DNA of 64,000 nucleotides. Source: Alcaligenaceae bacterium SAGV5 (GTDB lineage: Bacteria > Pseudomonadota > Gammaproteobacteria > Burkholderiales > Burkholderiaceae_B). Below are positions 33,978-42,035 of this stretch, piece by piece (within the stretch, counting starts at the first letter, position 1; every line of letters starts with the position of its first letter). The notes beneath the pieces are model-generated. The model did not search any database, was not told where the DNA came from, and saw only the letters and a program-made list of their open reading frames with translations. The stretch is from assembly GCA_009360345.1 (NCBI GenBank), contig SPDP01000002.1:310001-374000 (forward strand), given 5' to 3'. The position numbers and the translations under genes were made by a program.

Positions 33978-34489
33978 ACGGGATCGGAGCGGCGCAGGTG
34001 GACGAGGCGATCCGGCTGAAGCACAGGGTCGAGCAGTTCCTGTTCCTGGAGGCGCGGCTGCTCGACGCCAATGCCTGGGAGGAATGGCTGCGGCTGTTCA
34101 CCCCCGCGGGCATGTACTGGGTCCCGCGCATGCGGGGCCAGCTGGACGCCAGGACCCAGGTTTCCCTGTTCCACGAGGACGCGTTGCTGCGCAGCGTGCG
34201 CGCCCGCCGGCTGGCCAACCACCGGAACTGGTCGCAGCAGCCGCCGACGCATGCGACGAGGACGATAGGCAACGTATCGGTGACCGACCCGGGCCCCGGG
34301 ACGATCGTGGTCCGTTCGTCGTTCCAGATGCTCGAATGGCGAGCCGACAACCCGCGCGCGTTCGGCGGCAGCTATACGCATACGCTGCGCGAGGATCCCG
34401 CCGCGGCCGGGTCGTTCCGGATCGAGATGAAGCGGGTGGACCTGGTCAACTGCGACGCGATCCACGAGAACCTCCAGGTGTTCCTCTGA
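33974..34489 (+). CDS. aromatic-ring-hydroxylating dioxygenase, beta subunit
   Basis: A 171-residue NTF2-fold structural subunit. It has VEQFLFLEARLLDANAWEEWLRLFT, YWVPRMRGQ, SLFHEDALLRSVRARRLA and a closing NLQVFL, all typical of BenB/NdoC-like beta subunits. It assembles with the alpha subunit into an alpha3beta3 enzyme. The four-base overlap with the alpha stop fixes the start at 33974; an in-frame ATG at 33959 is less likely. Its stop overlaps the next start by one base (TGATG). Confidence 0.9.
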   Translation: MNGIGAAQVDEAIRLKHRVEQFLFLEARLLDANAWEEWLRLFTPAGMYWVPRMRGQLDARTQVSLFHEDALLRSVRARRLANHRNWSQQPPTHATRTIGNVSVTDPGPGTIVVRSSFQMLEWRADNPRAFGGSYTHTLREDPAAAGSFRIEMKRVDLVNCDAIHENLQVFL

Positions 34490-35109
34490 TGCCGCTCGAC
34501 TTCTCGCGCCCCGCCGTCCTGGCGCTGCACTACCAGAACGAAGTCCTGCATCCGGACGGCAAGTTCGCCTTCGGCGTGGCCGGGGACGGCGCCGCGCAGC
34601 CGGCCGTGGTGCGCGGCGCGCGCGGCCTGCTGGATCTGGGGCGCCGGCGGCGATGGCCGCTGGTGCACGTGCGCATCGCCTATCGGCCGGACTTCTCCGA
34701 CGTGACGCAGAACTGCGCCATCTTCAGGACGGTGGTGGCGCAGGCGGTCATGGCCGACGGGAGCTGGGGGGCGGAATTCCTGGAGGAACTCGCTCCGCTG
34801 CCGGGCGAGGCGGTGGTGACGCACAACCGCGTCAATGCGTTCTTCCGCTCCGGCCTGGAGGCCATGCTCGACGCGATGCGGCCATCGCTGCTGCTCGTGG
34901 GCGGGGTGGCCACCAACTCGGTGGTGGAACACACCGTCCGCCACGCGACCGACCTGGGCTGGCATTCGGCCGTGGTCGAGGACGCCTGCGGCGCGGCCAG
35001 TCCGGCGGTGCACGCGGCCGCCCTGCACAACCTGCGGCTGCTGGCCGAGGTCTGCCGGCTCGACGAGATTCGACGATTGGCCGACGGATGGAAGAGGGAG
35101 GCGCGATGA
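34489..35109 (+). CDS. isochorismatase-like protein lacking the catalytic triad
   Basis: A 206-residue isochorismatase-fold protein, recognisable from GVATNSVVEHTVRHATDLGW and VVEDACGAASP. The usual catalytic Asp (DMQNDF) is His in LHYQNEV. The conserved Lys (TKTRYSAF-like) is His in THNRVNAFF. The nucleophile Cys (GVATNVCV-like) is Val in GVATNSVV. If these alignments hold, it cannot act as an ordinary cysteine hydrolase and is either a pseudoenzyme or mechanistically distinct. It is translationally linked on both sides (TGATG before, ATGA after) within the dioxygenase operon. Confidence 0.82.
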   Translation: MPLDFSRPAVLALHYQNEVLHPDGKFAFGVAGDGAAQPAVVRGARGLLDLGRRRRWPLVHVRIAYRPDFSDVTQNCAIFRTVVAQAVMADGSWGAEFLEELAPLPGEAVVTHNRVNAFFRSGLEAMLDAMRPSLLLVGGVATNSVVEHTVRHATDLGWHSAVVEDACGAASPAVHAAALHNLRLLAEVCRLDEIRRLADGWKREAR

Positions 35110-35927
35110 ACGATCTGCAAGGGAAGGTCGCCCTGGTGACGGGCGGCGCCAAGAGCCTGGGTGCCGGTATCGCCGAGGCGTTCGTCCGCGCCGGCGCGTC
35201 GGTGGTCGTGGCCGACATCGACGCGGGCGCGGGCCAGGCGCTGGCCGCCCGGCTGCGCACGCGGGCGGAGCCCGGCCAGGCGGCCGTGTTCGTGCGCACC
35301 AACCTGGCCGAGGATGCCGATCAGGCTGGACTGGTGGATTTCCTGGGCCGCGAGTTCGGCCGTCTCGACTGCCTGGTCAACAACGCCTGCATCTACGACG
35401 ATGCGGGACTGGCCTCGACCCGGGAGCAGTGGCTGCGTTCGCTGGACGTGAACGTGGTGAGCGGGGCGCTGCTGGTCGGACGCGCGGTGCCCTTGCTGCG
35501 CCAGGCCGAGCGCCCGGCGGTCGTGAACCTGTCCAGCGTCGCGGGCAAGGTCGGCCAACTGGGCCGCCTGCTTTACCCGGCATGCAAGGCGGCCATCCTG
35601 CAGGTCACCCGCAGCCTGGCGGTGAACCTGGCGCCCGAGGGCATACGCGTGAATGCGGTGACGCCCGCCTGGACGTGGTCCGAGGCGCTGGCTTCCCAGG
35701 TGGCCGGAGACCGTGTCCTGGCCGATCGCGTGGCGTCCACGTTCCATCCGCTGGCGCGCGTGGGAAACATCGAGGACGTCGCGGGGGCCGTGCTGTTCCT
35801 GTGCTCTGGCGCGGCGGGCTTCGTCACCGGCGCCGACCTGCCCGTGGACGGCGGCTACGCGGTGCTGGGGCCCGACCAGGGGCGGTCGCCCGCCTATTGG
35901 TTCCAGGCCGCGCGCCAGCCGGAGTGA
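35106..35927 (+). CDS. short-chain dehydrogenase, probable cis-dihydrodiol dehydrogenase
   Basis: A 273-residue SDR with glycine motif TGGAKSLGAG, the NNA motif (NNACIYDD), catalytic Ser in NLSSVAGK, Tyr and Lys in YPACK and a C-terminal PVDGGYAVLG. Genes in this position of ring-hydroxylating dioxygenase operons usually re-aromatise the cis-diol with NAD (BenD-like), which is the inferred role. Its ATG overlaps the isochorismatase-like stop. It is the last gene of the operon, convergent with the AraC regulator. Confidence 0.86.
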   Translation: MNDLQGKVALVTGGAKSLGAGIAEAFVRAGASVVVADIDAGAGQALAARLRTRAEPGQAAVFVRTNLAEDADQAGLVDFLGREFGRLDCLVNNACIYDDAGLASTREQWLRSLDVNVVSGALLVGRAVPLLRQAERPAVVNLSSVAGKVGQLGRLLYPACKAAILQVTRSLAVNLAPEGIRVNAVTPAWTWSEALASQVAGDRVLADRVASTFHPLARVGNIEDVAGAVLFLCSGAAGFVTGADLPVDGGYAVLGPDQGRSPAYWFQAARQPE

Positions 35928-35939
35928 CGGGCGGCCCGC

Positions 35940-36941
35940 TCAGGGCTGCCCGCGCACCCGCCGGCGCAAGGTCTCGTTGGGGGATTCGCCGAAGCGTTCC
36001 CGATAGGTGGCCGCGAAGCGGCCCAGGTGCTGGTAGCCCCAGCGATACGCGACTTCCGAGACGCTGTCCGCCCTGCCGCCCTTGAGTTCGTCGCGGATCC
36101 GGTTCAGGCGCATGGTGCGCAGCGCGGCCATGGGGCTGACGCCATGCTGGTCCTGGTAGGCCCGGGAAAGCGTGCGCACGCTGACCCCGGCATGGCTGGC
36201 GATGTCCTGCAGCGAGATGACCTCCTGCACGCAGGACTCCATGAATTCCTGGGCGCGCCGCACGCAGCGCGGCAATACCCGGCGGACCTCCGGGGCCGGC
36301 TGGTCGCGCAAGCCCTGGGCCTGTGTGTTCAGCAGGTGCCCGATCAATGCCTGCTGCGCGATCCTCAGCCCCATCGGGCCGCTCCGCGCGCCGTGCGCCG
36401 GCGCGAGGTGGGAACAGAAATACTCGATCAGCGTGCGCAGCCCGTGGGCGGGTGCGGCATCCAGCGGGATCTCGCGAGCGAAGTCGATCGGATCGTCCAC
36501 CGGCTTGCCGGTCAGGTGTTCGTACACCTCGTACAGCAGCGCCTTGGGAATCTTGATCAGCAACTGCGTGGTGGAGGTTCCCCACTCCAGTTCCAGGGAT
36601 ACGTTCGAAGGCATGATCAGGGTGTCGCCCGGCCGCAGGGACCATTGCCCTTCCCGGCACCGGACGCGGACTTCGCCGCGCAGCGCGGACTGGACCAGCA
36701 CGAAGTCGCGCGACGGCGCGGTCTCGACCGCCACGGCGCCGCCGTATTCCAGCAGGCACATCTGCAGGCCGGCCGTGACGGCGCCGTACAGGCGCGCGTC
36801 CAGGTGGCGGGCGCGCGGGGTCAGCCGGTGTTCGTTCAGCACGCCGGCCACGCCCGAGCGGACCTCGTCCAGGTCGGACGAGGACAGCAGGACGTGGTTC
36901 TTGAGCACGCTTTCCGAGTGGGCGAGAAAACCGCCTGCCAT
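35940..36941 (-). CDS. AraC/XylS-family transcriptional regulator
   Basis: A 333-residue activator. The N-terminal cupin-like ligand domain has the XylS/BenR-type stretch VQSALRGEVRVRCREGQWSLRPGDTLIMPS in two parts. The C-terminal double helix-turn-helix is ISLQDIASHAGVSVRTLSRAYQDQHGVSPM and SVSEVAYRWGYQHLGRFAATYRERFGESP. XylS/BenR/AntR proteins activate benzoate or anthranilate dioxygenase operons. It is convergent with the Rieske operon and is its likely activator. A GGGAG ribosome site precedes the ATG. Confidence 0.88.
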   Translation of the reverse strand: MAGGFLAHSESVLKNHVLLSSSDLDEVRSGVAGVLNEHRLTPRARHLDARLYGAVTAGLQMCLLEYGGAVAVETAPSRDFVLVQSALRGEVRVRCREGQWSLRPGDTLIMPSNVSLELEWGTSTTQLLIKIPKALLYEVYEHLTGKPVDDPIDFAREIPLDAAPAHGLRTLIEYFCSHLAPAHGARSGPMGLRIAQQALIGHLLNTQAQGLRDQPAPEVRRVLPRCVRRAQEFMESCVQEVISLQDIASHAGVSVRTLSRAYQDQHGVSPMAALRTMRLNRIRDELKGGRADSVSEVAYRWGYQHLGRFAATYRERFGESPNETLRRRVRGQP

Positions 36942-36984
36942 GTCTTGCTCCCTTGCGCCGGCAAAGCGCCGTTCACCTTCGAGG

Positions 36985-37980
36985 CTACTCCATCTTGATG
37001 CCGGCGTCGCGGATCAGTTTCGTGAAGCGCTCCTGTTCCCGAGCCATGGCCTGGGCGACCTGATCCGGGCTGCTGGGCGCGACGATCAACCCGCGTTCGG
37101 CGAAGCGGTCGGTCAGCGCGCGATTGCGCAGGGCCTCGGCCACCTTCTCCTGCATGCGTTCCACCATGCCCCGGGGCGTGGCGGCGTGGACGAACAGGGT
37201 GAAATGCGTGGGAATGAGAAGGTCGTCCGGCGCGCCCACTTCACGCAGGGTGGGAACGTCGGGCAACAGCGGCGATCGCTGGGCGGCCCCGATGGCCAGC
37301 GCCCGCAGCCTGCCCGAACGGATGTGTTCGAGCACGGTTTCCTGGCCGGTGATGACACAGCCGAGCTCGCCGCTCAGCAGGCCGGCCACGGCTGGCGCGA
37401 TCCCCCGGTAGGGGACGTCGACCATGCTGATGCCGTAGTGGCGCTTGATCAGTTCCAGGCTGAGGTGATGCACGCTGCCGATGCCCGCCGTGCCCACCGT
37501 CAGCGCGCCGGCCTTGCCGCGGGCGAAGGCCAGCATCTCGTCCCAGGTCTTGTACGGCGCGTTCGCCCGGCAGACGAAGACCAGGTCGACGCTGGCGACG
37601 TCGGTGACGCCGACCAGGTCCTTGGGGTTGTAGGGAAGCTTGGCCAGCAGCGCGGGGTTGACCGTCAGGGTCAGGCGGTCGTAGAGCAGCAGGGCGCTGC
37701 CGTTGGGTGGCGCATTGGCCACGGCGGCGGTGCCGATCACGCCGTTGGCGCCCGGCTTGTTCTCCACGATGACGGTCGATTGCGTCGTCGCGGCCAGGCG
37801 TTCGCCCAGGCTGCGCGCGAGCACGTCGGGGCCGCTGCCGGGGGACGAGGGCACGACGATGCTGACGGGACCGGTGGGCCATCCCTGGGCGCGGCTGCCG
37901 TTCGCGGCCAGCGCGAGGGCGCCGATCGATGTCCAGAGCAGGATGCGTCCCAGCCGGGGGAAAGTGAAGGGCCAGACCAT
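36985..37980 (-). CDS. Bug-family (TTT) periplasmic solute-binding receptor
   Basis: A 331-residue receptor with a long signal peptide ending near GSRAQ, then GWPTGPVSIVVPSSPGSGPDVLARSLG, VIVENKPGANGV and the AKLPYNPKDLVG loop. It is 43 bp upstream of the AraC gene and 63 bp downstream of a sulfatase on the same strand, so sulfatase-Bug-AraC may form one transcript. This is the only one of the three pairs in which the sulfatase precedes the receptor. The ligand is unknown. Confidence 0.9.
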   Translation of the reverse strand: MVWPFTFPRLGRILLWTSIGALALAANGSRAQGWPTGPVSIVVPSSPGSGPDVLARSLGERLAATTQSTVIVENKPGANGVIGTAAVANAPPNGSALLLYDRLTLTVNPALLAKLPYNPKDLVGVTDVASVDLVFVCRANAPYKTWDEMLAFARGKAGALTVGTAGIGSVHHLSLELIKRHYGISMVDVPYRGIAPAVAGLLSGELGCVITGQETVLEHIRSGRLRALAIGAAQRSPLLPDVPTLREVGAPDDLLIPTHFTLFVHAATPRGMVERMQEKVAEALRNRALTDRFAERGLIVAPSSPDQVAQAMAREQERFTKLIRDAGIKME

Positions 37981-38043
37981 GGTGAATCTCCGTGTGAGGT
38001 TCCTACGTGGTTGTCGGGACCGTCCGCCGGTCGGGCGGGCGGT

Positions 38044-39636
38044 CTATGCGATGCGGGTGGGCAGGGGAGAACGGCTGGCGAGGGCCATCATCTTCTGGAC
38101 GAGGGTTTCCATCAACCTCGCGCGCGTGCCGGCATGCCGCGGGTCGTGCCACAGGTTGACGCGCTCGTGCGGATCGCCCGCGAGGTCGTACAGTTCCCCC
38201 CAGTCGGCACCCAGGTAGACACTCAGCCGCCATTGGCGGGTGATCAGCGTGCGCAGCCGGACCGGCCCGTCGAAGCCGCCGAACACACGCTGTATCTCGT
38301 CCTCGATCAGGATGGCGTCGTGCCCTTGCCAGTCGGGATCGTCCAGGGCGGGCAGCAGGCTGATGCCCTGGATGTCGTGATAGGGCGCCGTGCCCGTCCG
38401 GTGCAGCAGGGTCCGCGCCAGGTCCAGCGTGCCGTGCAGGGCGGCGCTGCGCCGTCCTCCCGGAATCCGCGGGTCGGCCCAGATGAAGGGCACGCGCACC
38501 AGTCCCTGGTAGTGCAGCGGGCCCTTGAACAGCAGGCCGTGGTCGCCCATGAAGTCGCCGTGGTCGCTGGTGAAGGCCACGATGGTGTCGCGGGCCTGGC
38601 CGGTGGCTTCCAGCGCTTGCAGGATCTGGCCGATGCAGTCGTCCACCAGGGTGATCATGCCGTAGCTCAGCGCGATGGCTTCCCGCGCCTCGCGAGGCGT
38701 GACGGCCACCACGCGCGGCGTGTCCAGGTTCGCCCGGCCGCCGGCGCGTTCGTCGTGCAGCCAGCGCAGATGAGGCGGCGCGTCCGCCGCCGGCGGGGCA
38801 CAGGTCGGCGGGACGGCGATGTCCCGGGGGTCGTACATGTCCCAATAGCGGCCGGGCGGCGTGAAGGGATGGTGCGGGTCCGGGAACGAGCATTTCAGGA
38901 AGAAGGGCTGGGCCGCCCCGCGCGCCGCGTGTGCTTCCAGGTAGGCGGCGCCGCGCTCGGCGATGTAGCGGCTGGGGTAGCAGGCTTCCGGCAGGCGCGT
39001 GCGCCAGGACTGGGGCGCCACGTAGCGGTCGTCGGCCCGGGCGTTCCGGCGGCCGCGCAGGCCCTCGGCCCCGGGCAGGCGTGGCGCGAGCCAGCGCTGG
39101 TAGTCGCCGAAGGCCTCGTCGCCGTGCTCCATGCAGAGTTCGACGTGATCGAAGCCGTAGTAGGGCAGCCGGATGCGGTGCGCGGGATCCCGCCAGCGGC
39201 TGGCGAGTTCCTGTTCGTAGGCCTCGCCGTCGCGGCGGTCGCCGGTGGCGTCGGGGTGGGCCTCGACCACGGCCCGGCCGTCGTGCGGCGCCCGCTGGAC
39301 CAGCGGCGGGATGTCCTGCATGTTCTGCAGGTGGCTCTTGCCGATCAGCGCCGTCCGGTAGCCGCGCGCGCCCAGCATCGTGACGAAGGTCGTGTCGTCC
39401 AGGCGCAGCGGGATGCCGTTGTGCCTGACGCCGTGCAGCGACGGCATGCGGCCGGTCATCAGGGTGCTGCGGTTGGGCATGCAGATCGGCGAGGCGACGT
39501 AGAAACGGTCGAACACCGTTCCCTTCGATGCGATGGCGTCGATGTGGGGCGTCCTGACCTGCCGGTTGCCATAGCACCCGAGATGGTCGGCCCGGTGCTG
39601 GTCCGTCATGATGAGCAAGATGTTGGGCTGTCGCAT
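38044..39636 (-). CDS. type I sulfatase (CxPxR), cytoplasmic
   Basis: A 530-residue sulfatase-fold protein closely resembling the one at 8296-9924 (shared NILLIMTDQHRADHLGCYGN, GYRTALIGKSHLQ-like, YGFDHVELC, CSFPDPHHP-TPPGR). The nucleophile is Cys52 in C-M-P-N-R followed by STLMTG, the canonical formylglycine motif. TSDHGDFMGDHG supplies the second metal patch. No secretion signal is present. The chosen ATG (39634-39636) starts the conserved fold; in-frame extension upstream has no family similarity. It is divergent from the gentisate operon. Confidence 0.87.
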   Translation of the reverse strand: MRQPNILLIMTDQHRADHLGCYGNRQVRTPHIDAIASKGTVFDRFYVASPICMPNRSTLMTGRMPSLHGVRHNGIPLRLDDTTFVTMLGARGYRTALIGKSHLQNMQDIPPLVQRAPHDGRAVVEAHPDATGDRRDGEAYEQELASRWRDPAHRIRLPYYGFDHVELCMEHGDEAFGDYQRWLAPRLPGAEGLRGRRNARADDRYVAPQSWRTRLPEACYPSRYIAERGAAYLEAHAARGAAQPFFLKCSFPDPHHPFTPPGRYWDMYDPRDIAVPPTCAPPAADAPPHLRWLHDERAGGRANLDTPRVVAVTPREAREAIALSYGMITLVDDCIGQILQALEATGQARDTIVAFTSDHGDFMGDHGLLFKGPLHYQGLVRVPFIWADPRIPGGRRSAALHGTLDLARTLLHRTGTAPYHDIQGISLLPALDDPDWQGHDAILIEDEIQRVFGGFDGPVRLRTLITRQWRLSVYLGADWGELYDLAGDPHERVNLWHDPRHAGTRARLMETLVQKMMALASRSPLPTRIA

Positions 39637-39774
39637 GGGGGCGTTCGCGGTTTCGTCAGCGCAATGTAGAGATGCGCCATGGGGGCGGCAATCCGAATCG
39701 GGCCACGCCTGTCCGGTGCTGGACATTTTGCGGATCGGCCTGTGCCTTCCGGGTAAACGATAGGTATGGTCCGG

Positions 39775-39804
39775 TTGTGGCCGCGGCGGGTCGCGATCTA
39801 TTAT
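39775..39804 (+). promoter_or_regulatory. promoter of the gentisate operon
   Basis: TTGTGG (39775-39780), 18 nt, then TATTAT (39799-39804, 5 of 6 -10 matches). It lies about 40 bp upstream of the gentisate dioxygenase start, at the edge of an AT-rich pocket. The palindrome at 39809-39825 covers the predicted transcription start. Confidence 0.42.
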
Positions 39805-39808
39805 TTCG

Positions 39809-39825
39809 AAAAGATAAAATCTTTT
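39809..39825. promoter_or_regulatory. AT-rich palindromic operator of the gentisate operon
   Basis: AAAAGAT-AAA-ATCTTTT has perfect 7-bp arms and a 3-nt centre. It sits just downstream of the predicted -10 and 20 bp before the dioxygenase ATG (39845), where a repressor would block transcription. Its composition stands out sharply from the GC-rich surroundings. No regulator gene is adjacent. Confidence 0.6.
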
Positions 39826-39844
39826 ATAAAAACTGGAGTCGGGC

Positions 39845-40966
39845 ATGGCGCGACACGATGCGTATCGGGAAGAGGTGGTCGGCAGGGCCAACGTGGGAGA
39901 CACCCCGGAGCTGGTGGCGTACTACGACGAGCTGGCCAGGCACGAGACCGGCGCGCTGTGGACCGTGGCCAACAAGATCGAGCCGTGGCAGCCGAAGTCG
40001 GAATCGGTGCCGGTGGTCTGGCGCTACCGCGACCTGCGCGAGCATGTGCTGCGCTCGGTGGACCTGGTCACGCCGGAGCAGGCCGGCCGCCGCGTCATCT
40101 ACCTGAACAATCCCGGCCGGCGCGAGGTCGCGGCGGCCGTGGGCTGGCTGTACTCGGGGCTGCAGGTCATGCATCCGGGCGAGGTCGCCACCGCCCACTG
40201 CCACTCGTCCAGCGCGCTGCGCTTCATCATGGAAGGGCGGGGCGCCTACACCATCGTCGATGGCCACAAGATGACCCTGGGCGCGAACGACTTCGTGCTG
40301 ACGCCCAACGGCACCTGGCACGAGCACGGCGTCAGCGACGACGGCACGCCCTGCATCTGGCAGGACGGACTGGATATCCCCCTGGTCAATGCGCTGGAAG
40401 CGGGCTTCTATGCCGTGCATGCCGACCTGCACCAGGCCGTGACCCATCCGGTGGATGATTCCACCGCCGCGTGGGGCGGGGTGGCGCTGCGGCCCCATGG
40501 CGAGACCTGGAGCAAGCCCTACTCGCCGCTGTTCAAGTACGAGTGGGAGCCCACCTACGAAGCCCTGCGGCGCTACGCGGCGACCACCGACGGCAGTCCG
40601 TACGATGGCGTGCTGATGAACTACACCAATCCCGCCACCGGCGGCCCGGTCATGGCGACCATGGGCGCCAGCATGCAGATGCTGCGCCCCGGCGAAAAGA
40701 CCAAGGCCCACCGGCACACGGGCAGCTTTCTCTACCAGGTGGCCAAGGGCAAGGGCTATTCCATCATCAACGGCCGCCGCCACGACTGGCAGGAGCGCGA
40801 CATCTTCTGCGTGCCGTCCTGGGCCTTCCACGAACATGCCAACGCGTCCGGGCGCGACGACGCCTGCCTGTTCTGCTTCAACGACCTGCCGGTCATGCAT
40901 GCGCTCAAGCTCTACCGCGAAGAGGCGCTGGCGGAAAACGATGGCCACCAACCGTTGATCGGCTAG
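39845..40966 (+). CDS. gentisate 1,2-dioxygenase
   Basis: A 373-residue bicupin Fe(II) dioxygenase that opens gentisate to maleylpyruvate. The first cupin has the metal-binding ATAHCHSSSALRFIMEG and TPNGTWHEHG. The second cupin has KAHRHTGSFLYQVAKGKG and PSWAFHEHAN. Length and motifs are typical of NagI/SdgD-type enzymes; 1-hydroxy-2-naphthoate or salicylate dioxygenase are close relatives that cannot be excluded. It is the first gene of a plus-strand unit with an FAH-family hydrolase and a Liv-type ABC importer. Confidence 0.87.
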   Translation: MARHDAYREEVVGRANVGDTPELVAYYDELARHETGALWTVANKIEPWQPKSESVPVVWRYRDLREHVLRSVDLVTPEQAGRRVIYLNNPGRREVAAAVGWLYSGLQVMHPGEVATAHCHSSSALRFIMEGRGAYTIVDGHKMTLGANDFVLTPNGTWHEHGVSDDGTPCIWQDGLDIPLVNALEAGFYAVHADLHQAVTHPVDDSTAAWGGVALRPHGETWSKPYSPLFKYEWEPTYEALRRYAATTDGSPYDGVLMNYTNPATGGPVMATMGASMQMLRPGEKTKAHRHTGSFLYQVAKGKGYSIINGRRHDWQERDIFCVPSWAFHEHANASGRDDACLFCFNDLPVMHALKLYREEALAENDGHQPLIG

Positions 40967-40998
40967 CCGTCCACACCTGATTCGATGCTTGTCATAGA

Positions 40999-41017
40999 CC
41001 GCGGGTCCAGCCCGCGG
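40999..41017. other. intergenic hairpin between dioxygenase and hydrolase genes
   Basis: CCGCGGG-TCCAG-CCCGCGG is a perfect 7-bp stem with a 5-nt loop in the 92-bp gap after the gentisate dioxygenase. No T-run follows, so it is more likely an mRNA-stability or processing stem than a terminator. Confidence 0.4.
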
Positions 41018-41058
41018 CGGGATTCTTGTCGCCTCGCGCGACCCTATGGAGAACAGAA

Positions 41059-41970
41059 ATGCGTCTTGTGACCTACCGCACCACCGTTGCCGAGCAAGCC
41101 CGCCTGGGGGCGGTGGTGGGCGACCGCGTGGTGGACCTGGCCCGCCTGGGGGCCGTGGCCGGCGTGCCGCTGCCCGACGACATGCTGGCCTTCATCGACC
41201 TCGGTCCGGACGCGGTGCGGTCGGCAACTGAATTGCTGAAGGCCCACGCAGGCAAGTGGCCGGTGGGCACGGCGATCCCGGCCGAGAACGCGCGCCTCCT
41301 GGCGCCCATCCCGCGCCCGCGCAAGAACATCTTCGGCATCGGCCTGAACTATGTCGAGCACGTGGAAGAATCCAGCCGCACGCTGGATACCTCGAAGGAC
41401 CTGCCGACCAAGCCGGTCATTTTCTCCAAGCCGCCCACCAGCGTGGTCGGCCCCGGCGAGGCCATCGAGCACAACGCGAAGATCACCCAGCAGCTGGACT
41501 GGGAAGTGGAACTGGCGGTGATCATGGGCCGCCGCACGCACCGCGTGGCCGAGGCCGATGCGCTGGACTACGTGTTCGGCTACAGCGTGATGATCGATGT
41601 CAGCGCGCGCGACTGCCGCCGCGCCGGCCAGTGGATCTATTCCAAGGGCCAGGACACCTACGGCCCCTTCGGCCCCTGCATCGTCACCGCCGACGAGATT
41701 CCCGATCCGCACGTGCTGGACCTGTCGCTGACCGTCAACGGCGTGACCAAGCAGAGCTCCAACACCCGCCACATGCTGTTCAAGGTGCCGCACCTGATCG
41801 CCGACATCAGCGCGGCCATGACGATGGAGGCGGGCGACATCATCGCCACCGGCACGCCCGAAGGCGTGGGCGCCGGCCGCACGCCGCAGGAATGGCTGTG
41901 GCCGGGCGACGTGGTCGAGGCCAGGGTCGAGAAGATCGGCACGCTGCGCCATCCGGTGGTCGCCATCTAG
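41059..41970 (+). CDS. fumarylacetoacetate hydrolase-family acylpyruvate hydrolase
   Basis: A 303-residue enzyme with the FAH-superfamily features PRPRKNIFGIGLNYVEHV, the metal pair in DWEVELAVIMG, FGYSVMIDVSARD and the GTPEGVGAGRTP loop. Next to gentisate dioxygenase it should hydrolyse fumarylpyruvate, or maleylpyruvate directly, to pyruvate and a C4 acid. The ATG at 41059 has GGAGAAC upstream. No glutathione-dependent maleylpyruvate isomerase gene is present. Confidence 0.86.
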   Translation: MRLVTYRTTVAEQARLGAVVGDRVVDLARLGAVAGVPLPDDMLAFIDLGPDAVRSATELLKAHAGKWPVGTAIPAENARLLAPIPRPRKNIFGIGLNYVEHVEESSRTLDTSKDLPTKPVIFSKPPTSVVGPGEAIEHNAKITQQLDWEVELAVIMGRRTHRVAEADALDYVFGYSVMIDVSARDCRRAGQWIYSKGQDTYGPFGPCIVTADEIPDPHVLDLSLTVNGVTKQSSNTRHMLFKVPHLIADISAAMTMEAGDIIATGTPEGVGAGRTPQEWLWPGDVVEARVEKIGTLRHPVVAI

Positions 41971-41980
41971 GGTCCAAGCC

Positions 41981-41996
41981 CCCGCGTCCGCGCGGG
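41981..41996. other. intergenic hairpin before the ABC importer genes
   Basis: CCCGCG-TCCG-CGCGGG, a perfect 6-bp stem with a 4-nt loop, lies 10 bp after the FAH-family stop and 40 bp before the binding-protein start. It has no T-tract. With the hairpin at 40999 it marks both gaps that precede a new gene module, which fits a role in differential transcript stability. Confidence 0.33.
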
Positions 41997-42035
41997 TTCA
42001 TTCCAGCTGTTGCAGTACATCCATGGGGAACAACA

